Source of the DNA: a virus | DNA length: 61,309 bases | Reading direction: 5' to 3' (one strand) | IMG/VR virus record: IMGVR_UViG_3300025154_000095 | Span: 1-61,309 of that record | Notes under the pieces: model-generated | What the model saw: the letters and a program-made list of their open reading frames with translations, nothing else | Told to the model about the DNA's origin: nothing | The model's database searches: none | Shown here: piece by piece, positions 41,235-50,582 of the stretch | Numbering within the stretch: the stretch's first letter is position 1 | How the letters are laid out: each line of letters starts with the position of its first letter | Translations under genes and position numbers: made by a program

Positions 41235-41240
41235 ATTATA
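41235..41240 (-). promoter_or_regulatory. Possible promoter for receptor-binding copy 2
   Basis: A TATAAT on the minus strand, followed by AT-rich DNA and the leader ORF; no good -35. It lies between the bidirectional terminator and the first late gene, where a promoter is required. Confidence 0.35.
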
Positions 41241-41273
41241 ACGGATAAAATTGTAATTTACACCCCTAAAACC

Positions 41274-41305
41274 AAAAAGACCGAGCAAAGCTCGGTCTTT
41301 GTTTT
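41274..41305. terminator. Bidirectional terminator between blocks A and B
   Basis: An 11-bp perfect stem AAAGACCGAGC/GCTCGGTCTTT with a 3-base loop has T runs on both sides. It ends the block B capsid operon from the right and marks the composition boundary. Confidence 0.85.
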
Positions 41306-41319
41306 GTTAATGCTTACTC

Positions 41320-42477
41320 TTACCCGATTACGTTACAGGTAGTTACAATGTTTCCAGTGAATTTAGAAGTAAATGCACTGTGAGCACAAGCATGTTTGAT
41401 AACCAAAGCTGTCTTAGCCCATACCTCGAAAGCTACAGAGGTACAACCGGGGGCTAAATCTCGATAGGTCAATGGGAACTGATCTACACGATACACCAAA
41501 GGATCACCATTGTGTGTCATACGCAAACCGTAAAGGGTAGAAGTAAATGTTCCACCACCAGCATCTGCACGATCAAAGTTGTAATCGGAAACTACAACTA
41601 AACGACCAATACCAGTGTTCACAAACCCAGCAAAGTTAAATCCGGGGGTAACACGATTCCCATCAGAGAAGTTCACAACCTGAGAACCAGCAAAGCCTAA
41701 TTGGAAATATCCTGATAACATTTCCTGAATAGCTGAGGGGTGTCCATAGATGTGAGTTGGTTTTGCACAACCTTCTGATAAGAAACGATCAAAGTTAGCT
41801 GCGGAGAATGTAGCACCAGATGTTGAATTACTCAGGTTATTATGGAACGTAACAGACATATCTCCCTGCCAGTTCTGAATACCAGAGAATTCTAATGCGT
41901 TGTCGCCTGAATCTCCATCAACCAATAATCGATCCCAACCGTTCATAACTAAGGTGGCTGCTAAACGAACTTCTTTTTCCTTTAAGCCCATAACTTGCTC
42001 GGACATAAATGAACCAAAGTCTGCTCCACCGGGCATACCTGCTGAACTAGCTTGCCCACCAAGTAACCGATTGATTCCGTTCCATCCAGCTGCTGAAACA
42101 GCCATTGAATGTCGAATATCACTTTCGGTTAATGATTTCTTAGCACCGATGTTCTTTAAAGTAACCGTAAGGTTACTACCACTGTGGTTGTATTCCTCTG
42201 GGCACTCGCCATCTGCAAAAGCAATATAGCTAGAACCAGAAGCAAACTGCAACGCACTCATTTCACGCCAATATTCCTGTTTAAGCATAGTGCTTTTTGA
42301 GGGGATAGTCTGCAAAGCAGTTACTTCCTCGCACATAGCTAACAGTTCTGTAGTATCTAATGGTTGGGGGAACTGACCAGTGAAATCACCGGGAGTAGCA
42401 ACATTAGTAACTACGGGATCAGTGGCTTTGCTTTGAAAAGCTCCACCCTCTGCTAAATCTAAAATTTGTTCGCTCAT
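41320..42477 (-). CDS. Major capsid protein (block B)
   Basis: 385 residues, last gene of the block B head operon, behind the protease/scaffold gene. LKQEYWREMSALQFASGSSY, KKSLTESDIRHSM and GLKEKEVRLAATLVMNGWDR suit a HK97-fold subunit with an N-arm. No similarity to the block A capsid protein is visible. Assigned from order, size and fold-like pattern. Confidence 0.65.
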   Translation of the reverse strand: MSEQILDLAEGGAFQSKATDPVVTNVATPGDFTGQFPQPLDTTELLAMCEEVTALQTIPSKSTMLKQEYWREMSALQFASGSSYIAFADGECPEEYNHSGSNLTVTLKNIGAKKSLTESDIRHSMAVSAAGWNGINRLLGGQASSAGMPGGADFGSFMSEQVMGLKEKEVRLAATLVMNGWDRLLVDGDSGDNALEFSGIQNWQGDMSVTFHNNLSNSTSGATFSAANFDRFLSEGCAKPTHIYGHPSAIQEMLSGYFQLGFAGSQVVNFSDGNRVTPGFNFAGFVNTGIGRLVVVSDYNFDRADAGGGTFTSTLYGLRMTHNGDPLVYRVDQFPLTYRDLAPGCTSVAFEVWAKTALVIKHACAHSAFTSKFTGNIVTTCNVIG

Positions 42478-42498
42478 AATAATTACTCCTGTAAAATA

Positions 42499-43926
42499 TT
42501 AAAGTCTTGTTCGTGGAGTTTGACTTTTAGTTGTTCCTCTAATCATAGCTGCCAACTTTGGGGTTGGGCTATTATTACTTACTTCTGACTTAATAGCAAG
42601 ATCATTAGAACTCATTCCACGAGGTTTCGGGATATAAACTCCCTTGTTTACTGTATTTTGTGATTCAACTACAGTATTCCATTGTTCAGTAATCTTTGCC
42701 AACTTCTCTGCTAATGGGGCTATGGCTTTCTCTATAATGCGTTCAATGCTTTCATTCGAGCTAGAGGTTTGTGCTTCGGATTTTGCTTCACTCTTGGGTT
42801 TAACATTTTCCAAAATCGCTTCTCCCACCGCATCTATTCCACTCTGTATAGCCTGTAAGCGTTCATCAACTGTTTCATAGTTCTCAATAGCTGAGTCATA
42901 TAGACTTTTAAGGTTCATAAGGGATTCATCCAAAGGATGAGATTCCACTTTTTGTACCAATTCAACCCTATTATCCAACTTATTAATAACTAATTCAAGT
43001 TTTTCCTCTAATTTCTCTTGGAACTTAAGGGTCTTTTCCTGATATTCTGCAAAAGATGTGGCTTCTGCTTCAGACTTTTTAACTTTCTTGTCCTTTTCTT
43101 CTTCCTCATCCTCATCAGACTCTTCCTCAGAATCCTCCGTTGGTTTTTCTTCCTCTGTAGGTTTTTCCTCAGAATCCTCTTTCTCTAGTTCTTCTTTCTT
43201 TTTCTTAATAACCAGAGATTCTTCTGCCTTACCAATTAAACTGTGTTCAGTTTCCATTTCCTCAGCCAGTTCCTCACCTACGATTGTGGCTGCATCTTGT
43301 TTTCTAGTAGTCATGCTTTTTTCCTCCAAATCTAGTCCAAATTCAGTCCTTTGATTGCACGGTATTCTTGTTACTGCTAAGTGCACCAACTGACCGTCTA
43401 CATAGACTTTGTTTTCCATCCCCTTAGCACAGTAGGGACAGGAGTCTAATAAATTTTTTCTCTCAAACAATATATCACCGTGTTTATGAGCATAATCTAT
43501 AAAGCCTATGGAAATTCTTATCTTTTGCTCATATCCATCACCAGTTTCACTATACAGACTTTTGCACACAGAATCAAATACTTTTATTCCAATGGGGTTA
43601 TTAGAAAACTTACCTTTGGCTTTTAGCTTCTCCCCGTCTATGTATAAGTCCTCTACTATACCAGCAGCCCACTTACCATCTAAATCTAAATAGTGGGATA
43701 CACTTATATAGGGCATACCACCATCCCAGAATTTAGAAGCAAATGGAGCAGGTACTTTAACATCTGCTTTAGCTTTTTCTATAAAGGATTTAAATACTTC
43801 AAGGGACATTTTCTCTTTAGATAAATCTAAATCTGTATCACTAGCAACTGCTGACCATCTGCGTTCCTGTGTTGTTTTATCGAAAGAAGCCTTTGATATA
43901 TAAAATGTAAATTCAGACAATTGCAT
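42499..43926 (-). CDS. Prohead protease fused to acidic scaffold (block B)
   Basis: About 475 residues from MQLSEFTFYI. Residues 1-200 resemble the XkdF/HK97 prohead protease group (PYISVSHYLDLDG, KAKGKFSNNPIGIKVFDSV, RISIGFIDYAH). Then a Lys/Glu/Asp-rich stretch (EESDEDEEEEKDKKVKK), a long coiled coil and a C-terminus that may bind the shell. Protease plus scaffold in one chain is a known economy. Confidence 0.65.
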   Translation of the reverse strand: MQLSEFTFYISKASFDKTTQERRWSAVASDTDLDLSKEKMSLEVFKSFIEKAKADVKVPAPFASKFWDGGMPYISVSHYLDLDGKWAAGIVEDLYIDGEKLKAKGKFSNNPIGIKVFDSVCKSLYSETGDGYEQKIRISIGFIDYAHKHGDILFERKNLLDSCPYCAKGMENKVYVDGQLVHLAVTRIPCNQRTEFGLDLEEKSMTTRKQDAATIVGEELAEEMETEHSLIGKAEESLVIKKKKEELEKEDSEEKPTEEEKPTEDSEEESDEDEEEEKDKKVKKSEAEATSFAEYQEKTLKFQEKLEEKLELVINKLDNRVELVQKVESHPLDESLMNLKSLYDSAIENYETVDERLQAIQSGIDAVGEAILENVKPKSEAKSEAQTSSSNESIERIIEKAIAPLAEKLAKITEQWNTVVESQNTVNKGVYIPKPRGMSSNDLAIKSEVSNNSPTPKLAAMIRGTTKSQTPRTRL

Positions 43927-43930
43927 AAAG

Positions 43931-44263
43931 TTAACTCCCAATAACTATGTTCATAAAAGAGGATTCCCATCCTCTAAATATTAGATAGCCAATAAACGAC
44001 ATTACACATCCCGTAACCACAAATTCCAGAATGGGAATCCCTATAGATATTATAGTAAATTTAAACAGCCAAGACAACACCGAAAAACTCCATACCCCCA
44101 AGCAAAGATAACAGTCTAATAAGTCCACAAAAGAATGAATTTGAAGTTTCTTATCCAGCCATCTGGCTATACCATACGAAAGTGGCTGTTTTTTAAACAG
44201 CCACATAAGTAAATACCCTAAACCTAACAGTAAAAAGAAATTTACTACCGGACTAGAAGCCAA
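43931..44263 (-). CDS. Membrane protein in the block B head operon
   Basis: 110 residues with three hydrophobic spans (FFLLLGLGYLLMWLF, LGVWSFSVLSWLF, IPILEFVVTGCVMSFIGYLI) and a CYLC pair before LGVW, resembling DUF1360. Role in a head operon is unclear. Confidence 0.5.
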   Translation of the reverse strand: MASSPVVNFFLLLGLGYLLMWLFKKQPLSYGIARWLDKKLQIHSFVDLLDCYLCLGVWSFSVLSWLFKFTIISIGIPILEFVVTGCVMSFIGYLIFRGWESSFMNIVIGS

Positions 44264-44517
44264 GATACTCTCCTACCTTCGGGTAGGGATTCTAAAACAT
44301 CAAATTTGAAAATCTTCCACCCTTCTTTTAGGAATGAGTTAATATAGTTTTCTGCCTGATCTACCGTAATAAGACCTGCCCCAGATGGAACAGCTCCGAT
44401 AGTTCGTAAAATAAATTTTATCTCTTTGTAATCCATATCAATATTCTCCAATATATTCAATTTTTCAAATCCTTCACTAGGAAATGTTTCCTGCTGTACT
44501 TCCTTTTTTACTGGCAT
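44245..44517 (-). CDS. Hypothetical protein (block B)
   Basis: 90 residues from MPVKKEVQQETF, with GGAGG before the ATG. The part AGLITVDQAENYINSFLKEG followed by WKIFKFDVLESL recalls small phage proteins that pair with structural genes. Unrecognised. Confidence 0.5.
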   Translation of the reverse strand: MPVKKEVQQETFPSEGFEKLNILENIDMDYKEIKFILRTIGAVPSGAGLITVDQAENYINSFLKEGWKIFKFDVLESLPEGRRVSWLLVR

Positions 44518-44842
44518 TTTTCCTCCGTTTTCTATCTTCTGGTTTATATTCAAATACTGCTTCATATTCTACTTCTTTATACAGAATGAGTTCTTTTTGC
44601 TCATCATCCTCATATTCATCTTCCCTATCGAATTCATACAAGGTAAGAAATTCCTCATTCTTTAAAATACTTCTACTACCATCTTCATGGATTAAAATCC
44701 AATCCCTTGGGTCTAAGACATATAATCCTTTATTTATTGTTATATATCCTTTTCCATCTCGAATTGTTACTCCACGTATAGGAGTCCCATTCCACTGTTT
44801 AGCCTTTACTACTTCTGAAATTCTTTTGTAATACTTACTCAT
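44477..44842 (-). CDS. PGDYI-like phage protein
   Basis: 121 residues. YYKRISEVVKAKQWNG and DPRDWILIHEDGSRS follow the PGDYI family (with DPRDW for PGDW/Y), then EFLTLYEF. The C-terminus is Lys/Arg-rich. Common in phage, function not known. Overlaps both neighbours. Confidence 0.55.
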   Translation of the reverse strand: MSKYYKRISEVVKAKQWNGTPIRGVTIRDGKGYITINKGLYVLDPRDWILIHEDGSRSILKNEEFLTLYEFDREDEYEDDEQKELILYKEVEYEAVFEYKPEDRKRRKNASKKGSTAGNIS

Positions 44843-45375
44843 AATTTCTCCACTGGTATCAACGCACCAAGTCCGTTATTTTCCTCTGATAAATCCTCAT
44901 ATCTCCACCTAGGATTTCTTTCAACAAACTTCTTTATGGCATCAGTCATTGGGTTATATTTTCCACTCATCCAAGTATCATGGAACATCCAGATAGTCTT
45001 ATCATGGGAAATATTTTTCCAAACTTCTAATTCCTTTTCCATAATGTTATAGTTATGCTCTGTGTCTATAAAGATAACATCTGCTAATTTATTTTTAGCT
45101 ATATCTTGAACTTTCTGTAGAGTTTCTAACTTTCTACTATCACCCAGTACCAAATGCCACCAAGAACCTACTGGTCTATACTCTGGGATAATAACATCTT
45201 CAAGATCAACACTAATGTAAAGTTTATTCTTTCTACGGTTTTCTTCCATCAATTTCTTAAAGACAGTAGTAGAGCCATCACCAAAGGCACATCCTATCTC
45301 TAGGATAAAATCAGCCCCTTTTGTCCTGTCTGCAAGAATAGGTAGTAATAATTTTATATCATCCCTAATTAACAT
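44839..45375 (-). CDS. Class I methyltransferase / cephalosporin-hydroxylase-like protein
   Basis: 178 residues: FILEIGCAFGDGSTTVFKK is the S-adenosylmethionine loop, then YISVDLED, HLVLGDSRKL, VIFIDTEHNY and MFHDTW. Such enzymes modify sugars or small molecules. Between portal and capsid genes it may alter a virion glycan, but this is inference. Confidence 0.65.
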   Translation of the reverse strand: MLIRDDIKLLLPILADRTKGADFILEIGCAFGDGSTTVFKKLMEENRRKNKLYISVDLEDVIIPEYRPVGSWWHLVLGDSRKLETLQKVQDIAKNKLADVIFIDTEHNYNIMEKELEVWKNISHDKTIWMFHDTWMSGKYNPMTDAIKKFVERNPRWRYEDLSEENNGLGALIPVEKL

Positions 45376-47616
45376 TTAATCTCCGTACCAAAACTCAAAG
45401 TTATTTGACCTAGCTAAATTCTCTAACTCAGCTTTCTGGTATATTATATCACACATACAATGTGGATGGGCAAGGGGGTGTAATACTTTACCAAATGCCC
45501 CATCGTATTGGTAATCCATACTTACCCAACCTAAGTCCTGATTTGGTATACAGTGTTCTTGGCAGGGCTCTTGGCTCGTTGTAATCCAATGTTTTTCTGT
45601 CAAACCAACCATAGCTATAGAATCAAATTTAGCCATTCTATCCATAGTTTCAGTTTCATAGGTTGTTGTAGTTTCTACCCTAGAATTCATTTTATTAAAT
45701 AGCCATGTAGCAAACAAAGCAATTGCCATATCAACTATTTTTGAGTCATTGAAAATTTCCTCTGTGCTCTTACCAGCACTGTATAAAGTATCTACCTCTG
45801 CTGAAAAAGCCAGATCATAAAACACAGAAGCTATGGTTTCAGCCAAATAGAATTGTGTTCCCTGATTTAGAGCTACTTCCAGTTCATTGGCTAGTAGCCT
45901 GATAGCAGCTAATACACTTGTGTTCTTCAAATCAAAAGAGGAAAAGTCATCTGGAATGTCATACCCAAGACCAACCAAATAAGCATAGAATTCTTTTTGT
46001 TGCTCAATAGCTGCTTCTGTATATATGTCTAAATACAATTGATAAAGAGAATCTCTTTCACTTGCTGTTAGAGATAATCTCCACCAAGGGTAAGAATTTA
46101 GGTGTTCCTCTAACCTTTTCAAATTAATGTTAGCTCGCTTTACATTACTGGACATAAGTGTTTCAAGGTCATTCATCAAGAAAGCATATATCTGTTTGTA
46201 GCTTTCTTTAAACCCATCTACTATCTTATTTCCCAAAGTATTGAACTTATTTTGTAAAAAATCCCGTACCTCATTCTCAGCAATCTTGGTTATCATTTTG
46301 TTTGTAACTTCCCCATGACCGCCTAAAGACGGATTTACGGGATCACCAAGAGTTCCCGGTCTTTTAGCTGTAGTTGCTTCCGTGTCAAGATTATCGGACA
46401 GCTTTGATTCTGGTATTTCATCTGGAATAGGAATAGTCACTAGCCCATCAGCTATTGCCTGTAAACGTGCTTCCTCTGGAGTAAGAATTTTATTCTTAAC
46501 CAATAATTCAAAAGCTGTAGCGTTTGAAAGTCTGGCTCTACCCAAAGATACATTCAATTCTTCTTCATAATCAACCCAATTGAATTCCAAATGTGCAGGA
46601 ATAATAGAATTAAAGAATGAGCGTAGCTTTAGCTTTAGTACCGCCAAACCAGTTCTACGAGTTTTACGTTCTGATCGTATAGTACCCGATAAGGTTTCAC
46701 CACCATTACCAGAAGCTGTAAACCCAATATCACTCAAAGTCAAACCATAGCCAGCAGCTACAATAGAAGCATACTTTGTGGTTATTCCATCAAACATAAT
46801 TTCTGTTGGGGGCTTAGTAAATGGTATCCACTTTACTGCTGAGTTGTGTTCATACAAAACAGGAATCTTGAAAGCATTTACACCACTCATCAATTCCCTA
46901 AAACCATCAACCCATTCTTTGGCTGTGGTCTTTTCCATATCACCCAAATCAAGAATACCTGCCTGTGGGGTATCTAACAAAAGATTTGCATAATATTGAT
47001 CTCCACGCCATAGTAATTCAAGAGCCAGATAAATCTTTTCAGGTGGGGCCATTCCCCAGCCTTCTCTTTCAATTTCTGGTCTGGGGGTCAGATATGTTCT
47101 TGCTATAGCATGATCTGGAAAGCTAATCATTTTTGAAGCATTGTAGGGGCTTTTCTGGATAACAGGGTAATCTAAGTCCAATGTAGGGTATAGAGTTGCC
47201 CCATCTAGGTTTTTAAGCCATTCTACACGACCTTCTGGCTTATCCCCATTTCTACCAACTTCGATTGCTCCCCCGAAAGGTAAATCCAGTAAGTCCTGTG
47301 CCACCAATTCTACAAGCCCAGAATAATCTATCCAACCACTATTTTCTAGTAACTTCGTATAGTAGTTAACTTCCTTTCCATACTCTTTCTTTGTAGCAGT
47401 ATCTCTAGGAGTAATAGCCCAATCTAAATATAAAATATTAGAAATCAATGTGTCCCTGCAAATCATAGCTATGGGTTGATTTCTAACTATATTTCTCCAC
47501 CGTGTACTATCGTACCAAGTAGGACTATTCCATTCTGGAAGAATCCTATATAAATACATTGGTAAACCTTCCGACCTTTGGTTTTCCTTCTTAGTTTGAA
47601 TTATTGTTCTAGCCAT
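45376..47616 (-). CDS. Portal-MuF fusion protein (block B)
   Basis: 746 residues, longer than a portal alone. Residues 1-400 are portal-like (PIAMICRDTLISNILYLDW, SLGRARLSNATAFELLVKN). The last 120 end in SQEPCQEHCIPNQDLGW then HPLAHPHCMCDI, the Cys/His signature of MuF minor head proteins. One chain thus joins two normally separate proteins. It follows TerL. Confidence 0.7.
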   Translation of the reverse strand: MARTIIQTKKENQRSEGLPMYLYRILPEWNSPTWYDSTRWRNIVRNQPIAMICRDTLISNILYLDWAITPRDTATKKEYGKEVNYYTKLLENSGWIDYSGLVELVAQDLLDLPFGGAIEVGRNGDKPEGRVEWLKNLDGATLYPTLDLDYPVIQKSPYNASKMISFPDHAIARTYLTPRPEIEREGWGMAPPEKIYLALELLWRGDQYYANLLLDTPQAGILDLGDMEKTTAKEWVDGFRELMSGVNAFKIPVLYEHNSAVKWIPFTKPPTEIMFDGITTKYASIVAAGYGLTLSDIGFTASGNGGETLSGTIRSERKTRRTGLAVLKLKLRSFFNSIIPAHLEFNWVDYEEELNVSLGRARLSNATAFELLVKNKILTPEEARLQAIADGLVTIPIPDEIPESKLSDNLDTEATTAKRPGTLGDPVNPSLGGHGEVTNKMITKIAENEVRDFLQNKFNTLGNKIVDGFKESYKQIYAFLMNDLETLMSSNVKRANINLKRLEEHLNSYPWWRLSLTASERDSLYQLYLDIYTEAAIEQQKEFYAYLVGLGYDIPDDFSSFDLKNTSVLAAIRLLANELEVALNQGTQFYLAETIASVFYDLAFSAEVDTLYSAGKSTEEIFNDSKIVDMAIALFATWLFNKMNSRVETTTTYETETMDRMAKFDSIAMVGLTEKHWITTSQEPCQEHCIPNQDLGWVSMDYQYDGAFGKVLHPLAHPHCMCDIIYQKAELENLARSNNFEFWYGD

Positions 47617-47672
47617 TTATATAAGTCCTCCAAATAAATATAATAACACATAATAATATAATTATAATAGTC

Positions 47673-49172
47673 TTAAAGAGCGATAAATTCAATCTTACCC
47701 CACGAACTAGGTGGGGCTAAAATAGCAAAACACCCACTTACACAATCAACAAGATCATCATGCCTTACATCTGGGAAGTTTGCAAATTGATTTAGAAAAG
47801 CAGAGTTCCAAGAACCACGTACTAAGTAGACTAAACCAGCCTCGGCTTTGGCAAACCAAGGTTGTGATCTCATCACCTTATCTCCCATTGATCTTGGGTC
47901 ATGGGCTTTCACAGTAAATCCAGTAAGCTCAGGTATCATAGCTATTGCTGCTACCTGATTCTTTCCACCAGAAGCTGGCTCTTTCTCTATATAAATTGGA
48001 ACATCCTTTCCATCCATATAAGCTGTTTTTACTATAGCATCAACAATTCCTGACCAAGACTCTCTCACAACAACCTGATCTGCAATAATAAATTTTGAAT
48101 AGTCACGCATTAGCTTTGTTCCAACAGTATAGTCGGGTGAACCGCCCTTTTTTCCTACCACCATTTTCTTTTCTGTGGCTGCCATATCCCAATATCTAAC
48201 CTGTGTAACAGAACTCCTTGAAGCTCTGGCTATAAAGGGTTCTGAATCAAGTATCTTACCAGTAAACCAATCTCTATTGCCAAGTGAACCACCAGAACTA
48301 ACAAATTTACCAAACAGTTCCTGCTCTCGTAACCAACCATCTGCATAGGTAGCTAACTGCTGGGCATAAAAGCCGGGGTCTAGGTTAGCTTTGTTATCTT
48401 CAATACTTCCAAAGAAGAACTCTACAAATTTATTGTTAGGATACACAGAGGAAAACTCATCTAAAGCCTGTGGGTCTATTTCTTGTTTGATAAACAAATC
48501 ATACATCCAGTGATCTGTACCTTTAGGGGTAGCGGTAGCCCAAAGCTGAGGATATTCACCTACACGAACACAGGAAGAAGCTATCTGCCAACCAAGACCT
48601 GTTTGATCTCTACCAGCTTCATCATACCAAAGCCAATTTACATTAGCACCACGAGCAGACTCTGGGTCTTTCAAACCTTTACAAGTAACAGTAGCCCCAT
48701 TCAAGAAGTTTAGAGTAAAAGGCTGTGATGGACTCCAATCTGGGAATCCCCTATATCTATGCCTTTCTACTACCATCTCCCAAGGAATCCATTGTCTGAA
48801 CTCAACCCAAGTTGAATACTTAAAGTTTTCAAAGTCTGGGTTTAGAACCATTCCTGATTGCCCCTGACGAATTTTATTTATAGCTTTCTGGCTTCCCGAA
48901 CAAGTTTTTCCACTTCCTCTACCACCACTATATAAAGAGAGCTTTGCTGTACTGTGTATAAACTTTTCCTGTACTTCCGTTGCTCTAAACCTAGCCCCAT
49001 CAAATCTTTTGTAATATCCATTCTCATCCATGTTCCATAATTTGGATTTAGTTGAATAATCAACAGCTTGCTTTTGGTTAGGGACTTCTATTCCTCTGGA
49101 CTTCATTTCTGTCAAGAGGGCTACAAGCTGCTGTCGTTCTTCTTTGGTCATTTTACGTTGAACTTTAGTCAT
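47673..49172 (-). CDS. Terminase large subunit (block B)
   Basis: 499 residues. Walker A SGGRGSGKTCSGSQKA, Walker B NWLWYDEAG, coupling ATATPKGTDHW. Nuclease acids in RYWDMAATEK, IYIEKEPASGGK and HDDLVDCVSG. Unlike the block A protein it keeps a classical P-loop, so the two are separate lineages. Confidence 0.88.
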   Translation of the reverse strand: MTKVQRKMTKEERQQLVALLTEMKSRGIEVPNQKQAVDYSTKSKLWNMDENGYYKRFDGARFRATEVQEKFIHSTAKLSLYSGGRGSGKTCSGSQKAINKIRQGQSGMVLNPDFENFKYSTWVEFRQWIPWEMVVERHRYRGFPDWSPSQPFTLNFLNGATVTCKGLKDPESARGANVNWLWYDEAGRDQTGLGWQIASSCVRVGEYPQLWATATPKGTDHWMYDLFIKQEIDPQALDEFSSVYPNNKFVEFFFGSIEDNKANLDPGFYAQQLATYADGWLREQELFGKFVSSGGSLGNRDWFTGKILDSEPFIARASRSSVTQVRYWDMAATEKKMVVGKKGGSPDYTVGTKLMRDYSKFIIADQVVVRESWSGIVDAIVKTAYMDGKDVPIYIEKEPASGGKNQVAAIAMIPELTGFTVKAHDPRSMGDKVMRSQPWFAKAEAGLVYLVRGSWNSAFLNQFANFPDVRHDDLVDCVSGCFAILAPPSSWGKIEFIAL

Positions 49173-49707
49173 CTATTTCCTCATAGTCGGAATCAACAAC
49201 ATCTACCATATCAACCAAGACTTGAATTTCATCTTCTTCATACTGAGAAAGTAATTTATTGGCTGTTTCTGAAAGAGTAATGTTATCCATCTGGGCTATC
49301 TTTGCTAAGGCTTGTGGCAACCCACGTGTATTACGTTCAATCTCTACCCCTATTTTTATCATCTGCAAGGCTGTAGCTTCTTTATTGACTCCATGTTCTG
49401 CAAAGAATTCAAACCCCTGTTCCTGCAACTTCTTACCATATTCAGCCTGTCGTTTCAGCATTTCCACCTTTTCATGGATAGCAGCATCTTCAATTCTCTT
49501 TTTTACTTCCCTATCAAGTACCTCAGCCCTGTATTTCCAATTCTCTTTCCTTGACCAACTCTGAACAGTTAGTTTAGACGGGGTATTACCATACTCATCC
49601 TCTATAATAATCTTACCTACATCTCTTGGACACCCAGCCCTATACCATGCCAAGAATAGTGTGCTTTTATATTCATCTGAAAAGGTACGTGTTATGTCTT
49701 TTTCCAT
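49165..49707 (-). CDS. Terminase small subunit (block B)
   Basis: 180 residues. N-terminal HTH-like part (YKSTLFLAWYRAGCPRDVGK), central coiled coil (HEKVEMLKRQAEYGKKLQEQ) and acidic tail overlapping TerL by 8 bases. Position and layout support the call. Confidence 0.65.
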   Translation of the reverse strand: MEKDITRTFSDEYKSTLFLAWYRAGCPRDVGKIIIEDEYGNTPSKLTVQSWSRKENWKYRAEVLDREVKKRIEDAAIHEKVEMLKRQAEYGKKLQEQGFEFFAEHGVNKEATALQMIKIGVEIERNTRGLPQALAKIAQMDNITLSETANKLLSQYEEDEIQVLVDMVDVVDSDYEEIDD

Positions 49708-49934
49708 AAGCCTAATTTTCTCTCTCTCAATTCTCTAAGAACTTCACCGCTCTTTATACTTCCAAGATTATGTGCCCAATCGTGGCACTCATTACATAGT
49801 GGTACTCTGTTATCTAACTCCATAGATTTCTTGCCAAGTATTCTTGGGCTTATCTCATGCACAACTCTGGTCTTTCTTCCACAACGTATACATCTTCCGT
49901 TGAATAAGAATAATACATAATCATGCTCGTTCAA
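49692..49934 (-). CDS. HNH endonuclease beside the terminase (block B)
   Basis: 80 residues: CIRCGRKTRVVHEISPR and NRVPLCNECHDWAH give the zinc knuckles and HNH core. HNH proteins next to terminase genes assist DNA packaging cleavage in many long-tailed phages. Confidence 0.8.
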   Translation of the reverse strand: MNEHDYVLFLFNGRCIRCGRKTRVVHEISPRILGKKSMELDNRVPLCNECHDWAHNLGSIKSGEVLRELRERKLGLWKKT

Positions 49935-50295
49935 GTATTTCCTTACACCTTCTCTGAACTGAGGCTGCCTCTTTAGCTATGTTATCAAGATAATATTTAG
50001 AAGCAAACTCAAATTCACTTGCTGTTGGTGGGGCATCTGGGTCTAAAGTTCCTCCTAAGTCTGGATTTCTCTTGGCATCGTAGATTTTAAAAAATCTTGA
50101 TTTACTCATAGCCATACCTAAAGCAGTACGAGTAAACTCCATTCCAGTTTCTGGGTTGAACACCCCATCAAAATATAACCTGTCCCTGACTAAACGCATA
50201 TTCCTGAACATGACCCAAGTACAAAACACCAAGTCTGGACTTATAACCCTAGTTTTCCTACTCTTTTCCTCTCTCTTTTCTTTTGTCCATTTCAT
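49921..50295 (-). CDS. Hypothetical basic protein, first gene of the block B head operon
   Basis: 124 residues from MKWTKEKREEKSRKTR. No ribosome site is seen, and a TATAAT box ends 6 bases before the ATG, so the message may be leaderless. A longer reading would cross the promoter. Contains FASKYYLDNIAKEAASVQRR. Unrecognised. Confidence 0.5.
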   Translation of the reverse strand: MKWTKEKREEKSRKTRVISPDLVFCTWVMFRNMRLVRDRLYFDGVFNPETGMEFTRTALGMAMSKSRFFKIYDAKRNPDLGGTLDPDAPPTASEFEFASKYYLDNIAKEAASVQRRCKEILERA

Positions 50296-50301
50296 TACAT
50301 A

Positions 50302-50311
50302 ATTATACCAT
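50302..50311 (-). promoter_or_regulatory. Extended -10 promoter of the block B head operon
   Basis: ATGGTATAAT on the minus strand, the TGnTATAAT form, a few bases before the first ATG. No -35 is needed with this class. Confidence 0.55.
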
Positions 50312-50520
50312 ACACATACAAGCCACAGGCTGCGTGTAGTCGCTGCTCCAAATGGCTGCTGCGTCAACTTGTTAACATAAAATTCTATACCCGTTATAAC
50401 AATAGTTAATTAATATATATGTATTTTCCTTGGCAGGGTGGCTATATTGTAATTATATTTTTGAAATCGTGCAAGGATAAAACCGCTACAGTTAGTGACC
50501 AATTTTTTGCTATAAATACC

Positions 50521-50550
50521 TTGACAGAAAATGATATATGGTATTAGAAT
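50521..50550 (+). promoter_or_regulatory. Block B rightward promoter
   Basis: TTGACA (50521-50526), 18-base spacer, TAGAAT (50545-50550), 33 bases before the first rightward gene. Confidence 0.6.
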
Positions 50551-50582
50551 ATATTATAAGCTAAAGATTAAAGAAAAGGAGA

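Noticed and set aside
43058-43354. Plus-strand Ser-rich ORF opposite the protease/scaffold gene
   Set aside because: It is the complement of the Glu/Lys-rich linker and has no ribosome site or neighbours in that orientation.
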